From NCBI GenBank assembly GCA_025667525.1, contig CM046877.1:261737706-261801705 (forward strand): a DNA stretch of 64,000 nt, given 5' to 3'. The first letter of the stretch is position 1; every line of letters begins with the position of its first letter. The notes beneath the pieces were generated by a model. The model did not search any database. It saw only the letters and a list, made by a program, of their open reading frames with translations, and had not been told where the DNA came from. The position numbers were made by a program, and so were the translations under genes. The DNA is from Glebionis coronaria (Eukaryota > Streptophyta > Magnoliopsida > Asterales > Asteraceae). Of the stretch, positions 41,524 through 55,734 are shown one piece after another.

Positions 41524-44500
41524 TATAACACCCCCAAATTTATACAACTCAATACAGCGGAAGACTAGTTGGTGTTACGGGATAGCACATTACTCACATC
41601 ATAGACAACGCATAAAAATCACGTCGTTTATTAATAAAGCATTTCCATTCATAAATATCAAATTTACATAGGTCCCAAGTCATTGTATTTAATACAGGTT
41701 TTACAAAACATTTGAATGGAAATTATAATTTAAGTGCGGGCCATGAATTCTTGTTGTCTTCCCGAGAATTACCTTCAAGTACCTGAGATAAAACATGTTA
41801 AAATAAAAGGTCAGCGATAACGCCGAGTGAATTCATAGAGTTTAATAAAATCCATCAATATAATATCAGTATAAAATTATTACTGAAAATCATTTTGTAC
41901 AAATCATTTTAATAGGCCATAGAATAGCCAAAGTCATTTTATACAAATCCTTATCGAAAATCATAATATAGGCATTTGCCATAAAAATCATTATACGAGC
42001 CAATGTCGTAAAAATATCATACAATACGTCTTACGACGTTGTATAAAGTTAAATAAAAACCGTATATGAATATGGTTACGAAAACCAAAACACAAACATA
42101 ATATCATTAGTATGACCTCGTATTGCTAGTCAGGCAATACATCGTAATTCGGAGCGTACAGCAGTATTTCGTTAAGTTGGATTATTATAAGCCACATGAC
42201 ATTGTTACCTTACTACAACAAACAACGGGTAGCTAGCCCTAAACTCATTTGCCCATCTAAATTAGCGTGTCGTCACAAAGGTCACGCTATGTAAATCTTC
42301 TCATACATAAAATCGCTTACCAATCAATGTGGCACGACGGGGATCAACCGTCAAGGCGCGAACTGGGGTGATCGTCCCCAAATAGTACTATTAAATGCAT
42401 AAACGTCTACCAAACCCCGGTAGTTCACAATTCATGCTAATGGGACTTTTAGTGACATAACCTAACTTTAATAATCCATTTTTATTTCATCTATCGGGTC
42501 CTTTAATCATTCATAGGGTCATACAATCGGGTCATACAATCATTCGGGTCCAAATCAATAAACAAACAATCGGGACAAATGGTGTCCTATTTTATAAAAA
42601 CTAACATGTTATCTCCCTCGCGGGTTTATAAAACATTTCATAAAAACATTTAAAAGAGTGCGAGGCTATGAACTCACATTAATGTGGGAAGGCGGGTTAT
42701 CGGCAATTCGGACGTACGGTACGTGCTTCAATCACGGAAACCTAGACAAATAATACTCGTATTAGACTCATGTCCAATGACTTTATAAAAATAACAATTA
42801 TGTATACATATGATGATTTTATATATATATGATGATCAAGTGGGTTTACATATTCTCTTTTACTTATTTTAGTGTTTATGTATTGGTAACTTCTTACTAG
42901 TTTACTATTTTTACCTATTTACGTGTTTTAGGTCCAATAAACCTATTATAAGTTTATTAACTTGTATTAATCCATTTCATGCTTTTATTATCAGTATTGA
43001 CACTCTACATGTTGGGCCCAAATGGGTTAAGCCCAATAAATAAGTTTATAAGTGTTTTAGCCCATTTTGTTGTATTATTAGTCCAATAACGTTAACTTAA
43101 CTTGTTAATGTCCGTATGTCATATAGTCTGGGTTTTTATCGGTTTTTACTTGTTATATATGTCTATATATCAGTATATGAGTTTATAAAAGTTTACATTA
43201 GACGGGTCCAACCGTCTAAGTTTTATTTAACAAAAACGTTAATTTTACGGTAATAGCCGAAAAAGTCGTAAAAATCATGTTTATAGTTATTATTATTTAT
43301 AAATCTTATTCCACTACCATTTTTATAATTTATCCATCTATTTAACCTTTAACATATTTATATAAATAAAATTCATGAGTTAGTGGGTTTTAACTTTACA
43401 TTTTATACAATATAATTTTTGAGTGCTTATATAATAGTAATAAACATTAATTCTCAAAATCTGATTTTTATTTTCATCTCCACCAAAACTGCCATATCTA
43501 GAGTTCTATATGGAGATAGAAGCTCAAATTTTTATCACATAAACTACATGATATGTGCTACATTTAAAGCTTATAGCTACTGTTGAATCAGCCTCTAAGT
43601 ATTTTCTAAAAATCGTCCAAAACAGTGAACTCAGATTTGTACTCTAAACTTGTTTTGATCATATCTCACTCATTACAATGATTCCATTGCATGGCCAACT
43701 CTCACATGTGTACAAGACATATAGCTTACTGTAAATGGATTCTACTTCATCATTTTATGAGTTTACCATATGGTTCTTTACTGTTTTATACATCCATCTA
43801 AATTAAGCAAGATTTTAACCTTGTTTCTTATAGTTTTTCATCTTTTTAAGCATGGTTATCAACACTTGATCCCCACACAACATTTTTATCATCATATATT
43901 CATCATATACATATACAAAAAAATAAAATACATTTGTTCTTTACAAAAATAACAAGAGAAAATGGAGAGGATGATCTTCTTTACCAACCAAGTGTATTTC
44001 TTGTTTTTGGAAGACAAGAACTTGATGAACCCCAAAAGTAACTCCAAGATCATCAAATACCAAGAACAATAGTTGAGAAATCAGGCCTAGGACACAAGCA
44101 AATCACCTCCTTTGTTGTTAAAATGGCCACCAAATGATCAAGACTTCAAGGTAACTCCAAGATAGAGCTAGTTAACAAGTATTTCATGGCTAGAAAATAT
44201 CAAAATGGGATGTTTGTTCTTCAAAGTGGACGGCAAGGTGGTGATGGTTGATAGGATTTTGAGTTTGTTTTGCATGTGTAAATGGTGGTAATGAGAAATG
44301 GTTTGATGGTTTTGAGTTAGTAACTAGCTTAAAGTGTAAGCTTACTTACAGTTGTAAGTTTATGCTAACATGATGCCACATCCTAAGATGTGGTGTCATG
44401 TGTGCCGTCCCATGTTTATTAGTGGGGTGGGATAATGTATTTTGTCCCACCTCACTAATTTACGGGTATTCTTGGATTCTAGTTTCCTCGATTTACGTGC

Positions 44501-44956
44501 CCTCGGGTCGTTTTACGAAAAACCTTTTTATAAATTATGAATCAACGGCACAAAACAAATCTGATATAAATTGTCTCATCAAAAACGGAGTTCGAAAACG
44601 TAAATACGTAATCCTAGGGTTTCCGGTTTAGTCGTAAAGGACGTTAAAATAAGATCGTAAGTCCTAATCTCTTCTCGTAAATTTGTGAGTTTATGAACTA
44701 ACACAAATTTAAAACTCCAAAATAATATTCACGGATAAATTTATTTTCTGAAATGTCGGACTGTCACCAAAAACGGTGTATGTAAACGTAAGCACGTAAC
44801 GTTGAATCCTCCAGTTTAGACGTAGTCGATGCTACTCCAAGACGTAAATCCAGATTACTTCCCAAAAATAAGTGAGTTCATATTATAACATTAAAATAAT
44901 GTTTTCAAATAAATATTGAGAATAAAATATCAACCATAAATTGACGGATTGTCACA
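41524..44956 (-). repeat. 3' LTR of element H (3433 bp)
   Basis: Plus strand from TATAACACCCCC (first dinucleotide TG mutated to TA) to GGATTGTCACA. Open frames of 60-77 codons inside also occur, changed, in the other LTR and are not genes. Confidence 0.92.
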
Positions 44957-44975
44957 GCATTTACCCCTAAACAGG
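44957..44975 (-). promoter_or_regulatory. Polypurine tract region of element H
   Basis: Minus strand TTTAGGGGTAAATGC next to the 3' LTR. A similar AGGGGTAAATG occurs again near 46866-46880. Confidence 0.6.
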
Positions 44976-44999
44976 ATCTTTGTCCTCAAAGATCATCTT

Positions 45000-46523
45000 A
45001 CTTTACTACTCGCTTCTTATAGAGTTAAAGCCATGTGGGTATTTCCTCCACATTCGGTCTTTTCTCACAAGTGTAATTCATTACAATACGCGAGTTTCAT
45101 CAAACATAACTACGGGAATAAGATCAGGCTAAATGTTGACTTACTTTCTCTATCCATGATGTTCACGGGTTTCTGATGATTGCAACTTTTCGCCGATCTA
45201 AGCTTTACTAAGAACAATCAGATTTTCACTTGATAGATATTCCATCAAGTTCGATTTACGAAACATAATTCACGCAGTTCTTGAAGTCCTAGGGTAGATC
45301 CAGCTTATATGCCTTTCAAACCAAATCTTTTACATCATCTCAATGGTCCCATACAACGGGGACTTATATCCCATGATTTGTCAGATCATTAATTCATTTC
45401 TCCAAGGTTAAAAATTATGGCATAACTTCGCTACCCATCTGGCACTCCAAGATCTACATTTCATATTCACATAACCTCTTGCCCACTACCGGCAGTCAAT
45501 AATCATATCCTAATTTCAACAATCATTTCAGATCTCGCGGGTCGAATATTCTGCAAGGTTGGGTTCGCCATCATAGGAAACCTTAAACCTAAAAGACATG
45601 TCCAACTCACAGTGGGTGTATGTCGGGTGTCTTTATCTCAATTCCTGCTTACAGATGCTCTAATATTTAGATTCTAACAAGATTCGATCTCGATCCTAAT
45701 ACGATGATTATCAATGATAATCCTTCCAAAGGAAAGCGATTATACAGTCTATTACCAAAGGTCAATCATTCAAACATAAAACAGCACTTATATTACTTTA
45801 TATCGTTACTTTACCTCGTCCCTTCGATTGGGGTGGTACATAGTACTCTCATCAAGGTTCGTTCTCAATGATTTCTGAGCAAGTCTCTAGAAATTCGACG
45901 CGAAGCGAGGATCTTGATAAAGATGTTCGATACAGGCACGCTATGTTTACATAACTCTTTTGCATTTATCATTAACGGGAGTGATATTAGCAGATTTGGT
46001 CAGTCTGTCGACGATGACCCAAATCGAATCAAATTCAGATGATGACCTTTGCAATAGCTAGACGTTTTACTAATGTATGAGGCAATGTCTGCCTTCATAA
46101 TTTATCATCAGTACAACTTCTTCAGACAAAGATACTTTAAATCAGAAATGACAGGAATAGAATACGTATACTTACAGATTCCAACATAACTATATCTCAC
46201 AGTTCTCCATATTTAGACAATCACAAGTGGTCTTTAAAATATTTAATGCTATCGGCTTCTCAATTCTAATGGTTCACATTAGCCGCGAACCACTTTTTAT
46301 TATCTATATTATCCTTTTTACAATCATCGGCTATTTTTAAATTGTTCGGCAATTTATTTTGCACCTTCATTATTAAGGAACATGTTCTAATTGGTTCTTT
46401 ATCTTTTATACATAATGTGTCAGTAATTACGTTCACTTTCCTGATGAAATAAATATCATAACCATATTTATTTAAAATTCTTTCTTTATATTTTCTAAGT
46501 TTTAGTTTCGTTTCAGCTATCAT
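45000..46523 (-). pseudogene. Gypsy RNase H end, integrase and chromodomain remnant (element H)
   Basis: Read on the minus strand: RNase H end in 46523-46266 (YFIRKVNVITDTLC, the place of the usual NVVADALSR); integrase core DSIWVIVDRLTKSA (about 46030-45985); the region of the second and third catalytic residues in several frames (45910-45820); an HNVFHVSNL-like stretch near 45270; and near 45100-45000 a chromodomain-like end (IMDRE..., WRKYPHGF). Frameshifts and stops are frequent. Role by family: integration, with chromodomain targeting to chromatin. Confidence 0.75.
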
Positions 46524-47289
<766 letters not shown>

Positions 47290-47560
47290 CTTATTCTTAT
47301 AAACAAACATATAGTCCTTAATGATCACGAGCATGAATTTATCAAATTACAGCCTACGCACGAGATTCACCAAATTTATGAATACTACATGTGCATTAGT
47401 CAATCCAAACGGCATCACGTGAAACTCATAACGTTCATTACAAGTACCGGATGTAGTGGTTGGAATAGATAATCTTTTTCGCGGACGCAAAGTTGATGAT
47501 AACCATGCCGTGAATCAGATCTTTAAAACATACGCTAGAACCTTGTAAATGATTGAACAA
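47290..47560 (-). pseudogene. Gypsy reverse transcriptase core (element H)
   Basis: Minus strand: GYHQL.VREKDI (about 47500-47470), then TRYEHYEF-like and VMPFGLTNA (47420-47395), then the catalytic box as IIKDY near 47310-47325, where family members have IDD followed by a hydrophobic residue; the first Asp is replaced by Lys. Several single-base shifts. Non-functional. Confidence 0.8.
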
Positions 47561-50452
47561 ATCTTCCATTTCGAGTTATGGATTTCGTTTTCGATTGTCA
47601 ATTTACTCAGTTTACAGTAATCTATGAATATAAGGAATGATAACACCATAGCTCTTCATGACGACGAGCTCGGTAGAATAAAATCTTTCTCCGACAACTC
47701 TCTCAGTTGTACGGTAATTCCTTTAATTTAGATGGTACTGACGTACAGTGCACACGCCACAGGTGCAGCACCGAGAATATAATCAATACCAAATTCATCT
47801 TGCCTTAATGGCGAAAGTCTAGGTAATTTACCAACAAATACTTACTAAAGTTTCAGATAATAGAAACATCTTTTTAATAAATTTTCCATTAGGTTCTTTC
47901 TAGATTATAATATCTATGACTAATTCACAATCATTCACGGTATAATTTCAAGTCTAAATGCAGGATATGGTCATCCATCAAGAATTATTTAGATCACTTT
48001 TGATAATCAACATTTTATCATTTAGGGGAATTCTATTCGAGTTCCCATCAATTAAGACAATGTCGTCATGTGATAATCAATCAATCCATTCTACGGGCAC
48101 TATAAACTTTCCAGTTGCATTGCCGTCGATAAGATGTGAACTTCTCAAAAGACTAATAATAACTCATAATCCTTCACAAATTCAAGGATATCTGGAGACA
48201 CAACTACTATTAAAAGAGTAAGGTCAACGCATAATCTACGCGAGATAATTTCAAATCAGATACAGACGAAAACATTTAACGAATATGAATATATCCCATG
48301 TTTTCATAATTTGAGTACGCATTCGAAAGCTCCTCGGATCGTACCCAGGTCATTCAAATGAAATCAAATCAAAAGAAATGATAGGAACGTCGATACATCC
48401 AGTCGGGTATCAACACTCGGTAATCAAATACTTTTCCTAAGAATCTCACTACGGGAGAATTGGACAAGAAAGGATCGTCAATTGTCAAATAAGACAATTT
48501 CCACAGATGAGTAAATTCGACTCAGAAGAATAAATAGTACGGGCACATATGTAGGTGTCCCTATCAATATGTCCCTATTTTTCACTTCTTGCAGATCTCA
48601 TAAAATTTTAATTTTTTACAATCTTCAAAGAAAATTTAGTGTTTATTAATCAGTTTTATGGTGACTACTAATCAGCCTTGCATGGTCCATTCCAAATTGT
48701 ATGTAGGCGCGCAACTATATACAATTTCAAGATTAACGATGCAATACTCAGTTCGTCAAAATTTTATCATCATGTTTATAATAAAAACATTTTCATGCTT
48801 AATTCTTAAATAAGAATCAAAATAAATTTACAAAGATTTTCTTTGTTATGAAAACAATTAGGTTTTCTAAGGTGTTTTATAAACAACTTCATTTCGATAA
48901 TGATTATTTATAAGTCTCATTTTAAATAATCCATATGGTGATGAAAACCAAATTTTCCTCAAGGGATACTGTTTTAACTTATAAAAACAATGAGTGATCT
49001 GCAAAAGAGTGATGAAAGCTTGTTCACCAAGAACTAACTACAATATGCTAGGAAACGATCTTAGCCAAATAATCATGAGGTTCATGACCTCGATGGCACT
49101 CAGGAATACAAAGAGAATAATCCACAACGTAACTCAAATCGAGATGAGTACTTGTTCAATGGTTTCATCACTAATGCGAACATTAGGATGAAGCAATAAA
49201 AGATAGATAACATCGATACATGTAGAATTTAGCAATCAAAGGTAGTCTTTTCGTTAATCACAAACAAGTCAAATTGCACCGTAACACATTATGTGTCACT
49301 ATGTCATACAATTCTCAGAACTCATCCTACCAACTGATGTCTCAGTTAAGTTAGGGATTATTTTTAAAAGATACCACAATGAATACTAATCTACAAGAGT
49401 CATTAGGTGTCCCATATGTCCCGGAAGATCCATCGGTCCCAATTTAGAAGAAGATTTCTTCAATTTATTTCTTGGACACTGGGCATCCTCATTAGTGGAC
49501 AATGGCATATGAACAACCCTTAACACGAATCAACAATCAATCAAAACCTTATAATTCAATCAAAGAACTTAAAGACTTCCTCTTAACAATCTCATATTCC
49601 ATATGTGTTAAACTTTACTTTATTCAAGTTTTAACCAAATTTATACTCAATTCGATATCCTACCTTATTTTCAAATACTTCAACCTTATTTATAAACCTT
49701 AATAGGGCAATAAAAGCTCGATATGAATCAACACTTAATTTCCAGTCCTATATCTTTTACAACGACAATTATCAAATGAGTCACTAGTATGAAATGACTT
49801 GATCATTCAACTAGACTTCTCGAAAAGGTATTAGTGGCATGAGGCTTTTGGGTAATGGTTCCAATGACAGCCTCAAGTGCAACATTCACCCTTTCGATTT
49901 CAAATTTAAGAATTGGGTGACAACGAATCAGATGACATCTTTCCAGGTGATAACGTTTTTTCAAACTCCACTCTATATGGAAAGATCGTCATGACATCGA
50001 TATCAGATTTTAATCTCGCCAATTCTTTTTCAATATAACAATCAACTAATATCCACATTTCTACGAGTATCAACCATTTGTTGGGATCATAAATATCCAC
50101 AACTTGGTTTAGATCTAGGATAGCTAGAATTCCTACGAGAATAGCTTCGATTAATTTACTAGGAGAGTTAGGGTTTCTTGTGACAATCTACGTCGTATAA
50201 ATACCTCGTATAAATATCAAAATAATCATCAAACAATCATGTAATAAAATTACGTCATATATATATAATCCATGTTATATATATATTAAAATAACACTTC
50301 TCAGTCTGGCCTTGTCGGTAACTCGGGAATTCTTCGACACCGTTATAGTCAAAAGATTTTTAGACATTTTTAGAAAAATGTTTATAGTTAAAAGATTTTG
50401 AAAAGTTTTATTCAAAACCTTGGTTTTAGAAATCTTTCGTTCTCTATAACGA
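47561..50452 (-). other. Decayed Gag, protease and RT N-terminal region of element H
   Basis: Should hold Gag and protease by position, but I find only short broken frames (such as 50100-49906 and 49191-48994) and no motif I can defend. Confidence 0.5.
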
Positions 50453-50468
50453 GAGCTCTGGTACCAAA
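50453..50468 (-). promoter_or_regulatory. Primer binding site of element H
   Basis: Minus strand TTTGGTACCAGAGCTC beginning one base after the 5' LTR; one mismatch to TGGTATCAGAGC. Confidence 0.8.
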
Positions 50469-50469
50469 C

Positions 50470-53400
50470 TGTAACACCCCCAAATTTATACAACTCAATA
50501 CAGCGGAAGACTAGTTGGTGTTACGGGATAGCACATTACTCACATCATAGACAACGCATAAAAATCGCGTCGTTTATTAATAAAGCATTTCCATTCATAA
50601 ATATCAAATTTACATAGGTCCCAAGTCATTGTATTTAATACAGGTTTTACAAAACATTTGAATGGAAATTATAATTTAAGTGCGGGCCATGAATTCTTGT
50701 TGTCTTCCCGAGAATTACCTTCAAGTACCTGAGATAAAACATGTTAAAAGAAAAGGTCAGTGATAACGCCGAGTGAATTCATAGAGTTTAATAAAATCCA
50801 TCAATATAATATCAGTATAAAATTATTACTGAAAATCATTTTGTACAAATCATTTTAATAGGCCATAGAATAGGCAAAGTCATTTTATACAAATCCTTAT
50901 CGAAAATCATAATATAGGCATTTGCCTTAAAAATCATTATACGAGCCAATGTCGTAAAAACATCATACAATACATCTTACGACGTTGTATAAAGTTAAAT
51001 AAAAACCGTATATGAATATGGTTATGAAAACCAAAACACAAACATAATATCATTAGTATGACCTCGTATTGCTAGTCAGGCAATACATCGTAATTCGGAG
51101 CGTACAACAGTATTTCGTTAAGTTGGATTATTATAAGCCGCATGACATTGTTACCTTACTACAACAAACAACGGGTAGCTAGCCCGAAACTCATTTGCCC
51201 ATCTAAATTAGCGTGTCGTCACAAAGGTCACGCTATGTAAATCTTCTCATACATAAATTCGCTTACCAATCAATGCGGCACGACGGGGATCAACCGTCAA
51301 GGCGCGAACTGGGGTGATCGTCTCCAAATAGTACTATTAAATGCATAAGCGTCTACCAAACCCCGATAGTTCACAATTCATGATAATGGGACTTTTAGTG
51401 ACATAACCTAACTTTAATAATCCATTTTTATTTCATCTATCGGGTCCTTTAATCATTCATAGGGTCATACAATCGGGTCATACAATCATTCGGGCCCAAA
51501 TCAATAAACAAATAATCGGGACAAATGGTGTCCTATTTTATAAAAACTAACATGTTATCTCCCTCGCGGGTTTATAAAACATTTCATAAAAACATTTAAA
51601 AGAGTGCGAGGCTATGAACTCACATTAATGTGGGAAGGCGGGTTATCGGCAATTCGGACGTACGGTACGTGCTTCAATCACGGAAACCTAGACAAATAAT
51701 ACTCGTCTTAGACTCATGTCCAATGACTTTATAAAAATAACAATTATGTATACATATGATGATTTTATATATATATATATGATGATCAAGTGGGTTTACA
51801 TATTCTCTTTTACTTATTTTAGTGTTTATGTATTGGTAACTTCTTACTAGTTTACTAGTTTTACCTATTTACGTGTTTTAGGTCCAATAAACCTATTATA
51901 AGTTTATTAACTTGTATTAATCTATTTCATGCTTTTATTATCAGTATTGACACTCTACATGTTGGCCCCAAATGGGCTAAGCCCAATAAATAAGTTTATA
52001 AGTGTTTTAGCCCATTTTGTTGTATTATTAGTCCAATAACGTTAACTTAACTTGTTAATGTCCGTATGTCATATAGTTTGGATTTTTATCGGTTTTTACT
52101 TGTTATATATGTCTATATATCAGTATATGAGTTTATAAAAGTTTACATTAGATGGGTCCAACCGTCTAAGTTTTATTTAACAAAAACGTTAATTTTACGG
52201 TAATAGCCGAAAAAGTCGTAAAAATCATGTTTATAGTTTTTATTATTTATAAATCTTATTCCACTACCATTTTTATAATTTATCCATCTATTTAACCTTT
52301 AAAATATTTATATAAATAAAATTCATGAGTTAGTGGGTTTTAACTTTACATTTTATACAATATAATTTTTGAGTGCTTATATAATAGTAATAAACATTAA
52401 TTCTCAAAATCTGATTTTTATTTTCATCTCCACCAAAACTGCCATATCTAGAGTTCTATATGGAGATAGAAGCTCAAATTTTTATCACATAAACTACATG
52501 ATATGTTCTACATTTAACGCTTCTATAGCTACTAATGAATCAGCCTCTAAGTATTTTCTAAAAATCGTCCAAAACAGTGAACTCAGATTTGTACTCTAAA
52601 CTTGTTTTGATCATATCTCACTCATTACAATGATTCCATTGCATGGCCAACTCTCACATGTGTACAAGACATATAGCTTACTGTAAATGGATTATACTTC
52701 ATCATTTTATGAGTTTACCATATGGTTCTTTACTGTTTTATACAGCCATCTAAATTAAGCAAGATTTTAACCTTGTTTCTTATAGTTTTTCATCTTTTTA
52801 AGCATGTTTATCAACACTTGATCCCCACACAACATTTTTATCATCATATATTCATCATATACATATACAAAAAAAAAGAAAATACATTTGTTCTTTACAA
52901 AAATAACAAGAGAAAATGGAGAGGATGATCTTCTTTACCAACCAAGTGTATTTCTTGTTTTTGGAAGACAAGAACTTGATGAACCCCAAAAGTAACTCCA
53001 AGATCATCAAATACCAAGAACAATAGTTGAGAAATCAACCCTAGGACACAAGAAAATCACCTCCTTTGTTGTTAAAATGGCCACCAAATGATCAAGACTT
53101 CAAGGTAACTCCAAGATAGAGCTAGTTAACAAGTATTTCATGGCTAGAAAATATCAAAATGGGGTGTTTGTTCTTCAAAGTAGACGGCAAGGTGGTGATG
53201 GTTGAGAGGATTTTGAGTTTGTTTTGCATGTGTAAATGGTGGTAATGAGAAATGGTTTGATGGTTTTGAGTTAGTAACTAGCTTAAAGTGTAAGCTTACT
53301 TACACTTGTAAGTTTTATGCTAACATGATGCCACATCCTAAGATGTGGTGTCATGTGTGCCATCCCATGTTTATTAGTGGGGTGGGATAATATATTTTGT

Positions 53401-53911
53401 CTCACCTCACTAATTTACGGGTATTCTTCGATTCTAGTTTCCTCGATTTGCGTGCCCTCGGGTCGTTTTACGAAAAACCTTTTTATAAATTATGAATCAA
53501 CGGCACAAAACGAATCTAATATAAATTGTCTCATCAAAAACGGAGTTCGAAAACGTAAATACGTAATCCTAGGGTTTCCGGTTTAGTCGTAAAAGACGTT
53601 AAAATAAGATCGTAAGTCCTAATCTCTTCTCGTAAATTTGTGAGTTTATGAACTAACACAAATTTAAAACTCCAAAATAATATTCACGGATAAATTTATT
53701 TTCTGAAATGTCGGACTGTCACCAAAAACGGTGTATGTAAACGTAAGCACGTAACGTTGAATCCTCCGGTTTAGACGTAGTCGATGCTACTCCAAGATGT
53801 AAATCCAGATTACTTCCCAAAAATAAGTGAGTTCATATTATAACATTAAAATAATGTTTTCAAATAAATATTGAGAATAAAATATCAACCATAAATTGAC
53901 GGATTGTCACA
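50470..53911 (-). repeat. 5' LTR of element H (3442 bp)
   Basis: Plus strand from TGTAACACCCCC to GGATTGTCACA; pairs with 41524-44956. Confidence 0.93.
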
Positions 53912-54051
53912 GCTTCTTTGATGTTCTTCGGTTCAGCTTTACTCACGGAGAGTGCGAACATACAAACATCTCCATCAGTTTCTAATTATCGTCTTATACA
54001 AACAGGCTGGGAAGGGTTTCCAATTACTTGGACCAAAGGGTGATCTCGGGT

Positions 54052-54720
54052 TTAATGATGTGTTGAAGGGTGTCGTTGGTAAAACGAATGCATATTTGAC
54101 GGATCAACATGGTGAGTAGAGGACTCTCCAGTTTCGTGTACCGATGTACCGAATGGGTTGTGAAAATCTTCATCGTCAGATAATGCATCATCTGCTTGAT
54201 TTGTGTTCGCTAGAGCAATTACAGTAGTTGTGGATGTTGTATGATTGAGTGTTGATGTGATATTCTGAGGAGGTAAATCTGCAGCAACCCGTGTTGAAGT
54301 AGATGTAGTTGTATCCTTTTGTTGACGATGATCGATATCATCATTCTTATCATGAGTGACAGCGGAAGACTTCGATACAACATGTTTCTCCCCCGTGAAA
54401 TATTCATCATACATTGGTCCATATAACATTTCCAACTCTTCAATTGTCGTGTACACTGTCGTATCATCTCTTGGAACACTTTGTGGAACCAGCTTTGAAC
54501 TTGACAGTTCATTGTTATGGTCTTGAGTTCCGAGTTCCGTGCGGTTGTGAACGGAAGTCGTTTGTCATTGTGGATCGGGACTTAAACTGTTTTGTTCAAG
54601 TGCCATTTCTTGCAATTCATCGAATCTGACATGAATAGTCTCTATGATCAATTTTGTTCTCTTGTTGTAAACTCTATATCCCTTAGACTGAGTTGCATAT
54701 CCCACTAGAATACATGCATC
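54052..54720 (-). pseudogene. Copia integrase C-terminal linker (element A)
   Basis: 54456-54052 encodes LEMLYGPMYDEYF followed by a Ser/Thr/Asn-rich stretch and DDEDFHNPFGT, the usual linker before RT; 54470-54720 contains QGYRVYNKRT-like and SIHVRFDELQEMAL-like remnants. Broken by stops. It ends 135 bp from the insertion point of H. Confidence 0.7.
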
Positions 54721-54726
54721 ACCTTT

Positions 54727-55734
54727 CTATTTCATCTTATCCATATTTTCACCATCGCGGATTATGTAACATGTACATCCAAAAACGTGAAGGTGTTTGA
54801 GTGAAGGTTTCCGATCATGAATTATGTGGTATGGTGTCTTTTCATGTCTTGTAATAATTAAGGAACGGTTTTGTGTGTAGCGTGCGCTTGACACGGCTTC
54901 GGCCCAAAAGAAATGTGGAAGTTTTGAAACGGATAATAATGCTCGAGCAGCCTCAACTAAAGTACAATTTCGTCTTTCGACAACGCCGATTTGTTTAGGT
55001 GTTCGAGCAATAGATGTTTCATGCTCAATCCCTTCGGCTTCAAAATATTTCTTCAGAGTTGAATTCAAGAATTTTGTGCCTCTGTCAGTACGTACCACTT
55101 TAACTTGAGCTTGAAGACCACGTTGTATCTTCATAAGGAAGTTGATGAGAACTTCGGGTGTTTCATCCTTGGATCTCTAGAAGAAAGTCCATGTGTACCG
55201 TGAGTAATCATCGACAATTACCATAATGTGTTTCTTCCCATTGATACTTTGAACACGCATGGGACCACACAAATCGATATAAAGAAGATCTAACCGTCGT
55301 TTAGAGCTTGGTGTAGTCTTTGTCTTGAAACTACTCTGTTTAGCTTTACAAATCTCACAAGAAGAACAAAGATGACCTTTGATGAATTGCAAGTTAGGAA
55401 GGCCTCTGACAATATCTTTCTTGGAAAGCAAGTTGATGGTATCAAAATTAAGATGAGATAGCCGTTGATGCCATAACCATGCTTGAGTCGTTGACGCTTT
55501 AACCATGAAGCAAATTGGAGTTGAGGAAGTTGTGTCTTGAAGTAAAATTGTGTAAAGATTTGTACCCCGTGAACCGGTGAGTAAATCATTCCCATCATAA
55601 TCACGAACAAAACATGTCTTCTTTTTAAATGCAACCTCCAAATCTGCATCACAGAATTGACCAACCGAGAAAAGATTGTGATTGAGCCCTTCGACGTAGT
55701 ATACCCGTTTTATTGTGATATTCCCCTGAACCAA
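54727..55734 (-). pseudogene. Copia GAG-pre-integrase and integrase (element A)
   Basis: 55734-55177: VQGNITIKRVYYVEGLNHNL, the zinc-binding region HQRLSHLNFDTINLL ... CSSCEICKAKQSS, and the core start LLYIDLCGPM and VIVDDYSRYTWTFF. A TAG follows, then RSKDETPEV and 55134-54727: VVRTDRGTKF (second Asp) and PKQIGVVERRNCTLVEAARALL (the third catalytic position region), HVFGCTCYIIRDGENMDKMK. One stop codon and missing N-terminal protease keep it from being an intact enzyme. Role by family: integration. Confidence 0.88.
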